From positions 6,310,501-6,374,500 of the forward strand of contig JAJNNQ010000023.1 of NCBI GenBank assembly GCA_027886175.1: a DNA stretch of 64,000 nucleotides, read 5' to 3'. Positions 61,653 through 64,000 of this stretch are shown here, in pieces. Both the position numbers and the translations under genes were made by a program. Within the stretch, counting starts at the first letter, position 1. Every line of letters begins with the position of its first letter. The stretch is from Phylloscopus collybita (lineage: Eukaryota > Chordata > Aves > Passeriformes > Phylloscopidae). The notes under the pieces were generated by a model. The model had not been told where the DNA came from and made no database searches. It worked only from the letters and a program-made list of their open reading frames with translations.

Positions 61653-64000
61653 TGGACAGAGTGTGGGGACAAAAACCCCATCAGCCATGGGAGGCTGTGG
61701 TTACATGCAACAATCACAGATGCTCCATGTTAAAAACCTTTGGTCAGAGTTCTGAAACTGGCATTCATTCACCAACTGAATTATTTTTATTTTAATTAAT
61801 TCCCTACCATCCCAAAAACCATCCTGGTTTTGGCCTTTTCCTAAAGTTTTTGCATGCAGAACTGGGGAGAGTCAAACCCATTCCTCACCAACTTTTGAGA
61901 AAACAAAATGAAGAAGTTCAAGCAATGCCCTCAGTGTCCAGCTCAGGCACTTCACACCACGATGGGGACAGGGGGAATGAGCACATTCCAACAGCATCAT
62001 GGACCTGGGATCTCATCTAGGAAATTCCCTCTTTGACCAATAAGATCCTAAGATGTTTCTCCTGAGCCTGAGTTTCTCATTACACCTCTGCAAGTGGACC
62101 TGCCAAGCCTGGATTCCTGTCTATAAACTCCAAACAAATGGTGTCCACTTGCAATCTTGAAACTTCGGAGAGTTAAGGATTGGGAAATCACACCTGAGCT
62201 CTGCAAAGTACAGAAAGCGAACCCAACCCTTTCCCAATCCAGCCCAGATCACCACCTTTAAATGTAAACCGAGTTCAGACTCAAAAAGCCCCCATGTCCC
62301 CACCAGCCCCCATCCCAAAAGAAAAAATATCAGAGCTTTGGGAATTAAGTGAATGTGAAACTGTGACCCCTTGGCTCGTAAAAAGGCCAATGCACGTGAA
62401 CAATCTCGGCGCAGGCTCTGAATGGGCTCTGCTGTGAAATCGGGGTTTGCCAGACAAGGCCCGGAGCAGGTACAAAGCAGCCCCCTGCAAGGCCACTTTA
62501 TGTGGTGTTTTCTAATCCTCTTATCCAACAATGTGGGCACTGAACGCTGGAAATCACACACTCAGCATGCACTTCACATCCCTGTGCCTCCCGCGCCTGG
62601 CTCCAGGGCCTCTTCCACAGGGACCAGCCTGCTGGGCAGCACGTCCCCGCAGGCCAGGGCAGGGCATTCCGAGGGACAGCGCTCTGGACAGCCCTGCCTG
62701 ACACTTTCAACCAAGCTCTGCTCCAAAGCGTGCCTCAGATCCCCCAGCCCCTTCCTGCTCCTGCATCAGACCAAGGCTGGCTGACTCCAGCTAAAGGAGC
62801 AGCTTCGTGGCTCTCTGGGAAGTTCTGCTGCTCCGGTTTTTGGAAAGAAAGCAGCAAAAGTAGAACTCTCACTCAAGGCATTTGGAGGATGAGGACTCAG
62901 AAGGGATGTGCAGTAGGGAACACATCACACAGATCCAAACTCACTCCAGGTTAAACACCAGGACACCTTGACCACAAGCACAGCAGTACACCATCCCCTG
63001 CCCTGGGAAATTTTCCATGACGATTGTACTGGCCCTTCTGAAAAATCAAGCATTACTTTCTGATAAAGTGGCAAAATGTAACTCTTTCTAAAACATTGAG
63101 TATCTAACATTAACAGAAATGTAACAGGAGTCCTGGTACAAGACACTTGGGCTGGACTGCCTGCTAGGAGCAGCTGGTATTTATGGAGCAACACTTCATA
63201 ACAGCCACAGCTGGTTACACAGGATTTTCCTGGAAGAGATGACTCAAACTAACTCAAAGACTAAGCAGAGGCAACCCATTTTCTAAAACTCTTGCACAGA
63301 GGAGGTGGTCAGTATGGCAAAGGGCTGGAGGATGGGTTGGTGTGAGGATCATACAGGTCCTGGTCACAGAGGTCCACATGTCTGTTCTTCAAGAACACCA
63401 TCTGAAATGATTAGCAGAAATGTCCAGAGGACTGCCAAGAAATGAGTTACCAGTAGCACTGGGCAGGGTGGCTTTGATGCTGGGCATTCTGTAGCTCCTC
63501 AGCGCAGCACAGCATTTCCAACTGCAGTTCCCTCTGCTCCAAAGCCCAAATCTGCCCCAGATGCAGCAGCAGCAGCCAGCTGAGACCTGCGGGCAGGAGA
63601 GCCCGGGCACAGCCCTGGCACCGGGGGAACCTCCGGAAATGCTTCTCCAAGACAAATGTTTACAGTTCCCATCCAGCCACCGGTGACAAGCTCGCACACG
63701 CATCCCACAGGCATGGAAGCGTCTTGTGTCAGTGGGTTCACCCTTCCCAGGCAGCCAGAAGCACCAAGGGTAAGCAGAGTGCCTCAGCCTGTGCAGTGCT
63801 GGGGAAATTCCAATGTTCTCATTGATGCAGAGGGTGAAATCTGAAACAGACACCTGTGCCCTCCCTGCCCTACACAGGGGTCAATGGATACAAACATTCA
63901 CACTTGGGACAGATCAGAGACAGAACCACCTCGTGCTGGTGCTCGCTGAGTCACCGGGGAAATTTGGAAAAAACCCACACTGTGTTTAAAATTACTTTTT
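61653..64000 (-). other. TBC1D16: TBC1D16 intron sequence to the window edge
   Basis: No upstream TBC1D16 exon was recognised; the open frames here do not match the family. The large N-terminal exons must lie beyond 64000. Confidence 0.6.

Noticed and set aside
60881..61795. 304-codon plus-strand frame rich in His, Thr and Ser
   Set aside because: It is a translation of the CACACAATTC minisatellite inside a TBC1D16 intron.
63389..63853. 154-codon minus-strand frame as an upstream TBC1D16 exon
   Set aside because: The translation does not resemble the TBC1D16 N-terminal region and lacks fitting splice sites.

Overview
The window is vertebrate nuclear DNA, most likely from a bird. Intron-containing genes, GT-AG splice sites, CpG islands, several CR1-type LINE fragments (the dominant avian retroposon) and very GC-rich compact spacing like an avian microchromosome all point this way. 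It holds the Polycomb chromobox cluster CBX2-CBX8-CBX4 and the 3' part of TBC1D16, the same order and orientation as human 17q25.3. All genes were recognised by comparing translated exons with remembered family sequences; no search was run.

Layout: 1-2161 is upstream sequence and the CpG-island promoter of CBX2. CBX2 (+ strand, 2162-6134, five coding exons, 522 aa) is followed by a long likely 3' UTR to about 9.4-9.7 kb. A GC-rich block with no recognisable gene (9720-10690) separates it from the convergent CBX8 (- strand, 14851-12977, five exons, 356 aa) and its A/T-rich 3' UTR. From about 14.85 to 25.7 kb runs an extremely GC-rich, CpG-dense block. It starts with the CBX8 promoter and holds no gene I can support; the most striking element is an inverted pair of perfect CArG (SRF) boxes near 20.95 kb. 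A second CpG island lies at 26.6-27.2 kb and ordinary intergenic DNA follows to 33 kb. CBX4 (- strand, 37388-33837, five exons, 526 aa) comes next with its CpG-island promoter to about 37.7 kb. From 38 to 53.5 kb there is intergenic DNA with minisatellites and a CR1 fragment. The last nine coding exons of TBC1D16 (- strand, 61649-54034, 518 aa of its C-terminal part) fill the end; the N-terminal exons lie beyond the right edge.

CBX2, CBX8 and CBX4 encode alternative chromobox subunits of canonical PRC1. Each has an N-terminal chromodomain that reads H3K27me3 and a C-terminal C-box that binds RING1. The three share the same exon architecture for the chromodomain (69/72, 44, 66 and 67/70 bp, with identical phases), the mark of tandem duplication. 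Compared with mammals, this CBX4 lacks the poly-histidine tract and this CBX8 lacks the long Arg-Asp/Arg-Glu run. TBC1D16 is an unrelated Rab GTPase-activating protein of endosomal recycling.

I found no mobile system, CRISPR array, tRNA, rRNA or prokaryote-like operon. The items most worth follow-up are the twin CArG element, an orphan CpG block between convergent genes, possible intron-retention isoforms of CBX2 and TBC1D16, frame-free minisatellites, and several AT-rich candidate enhancers.
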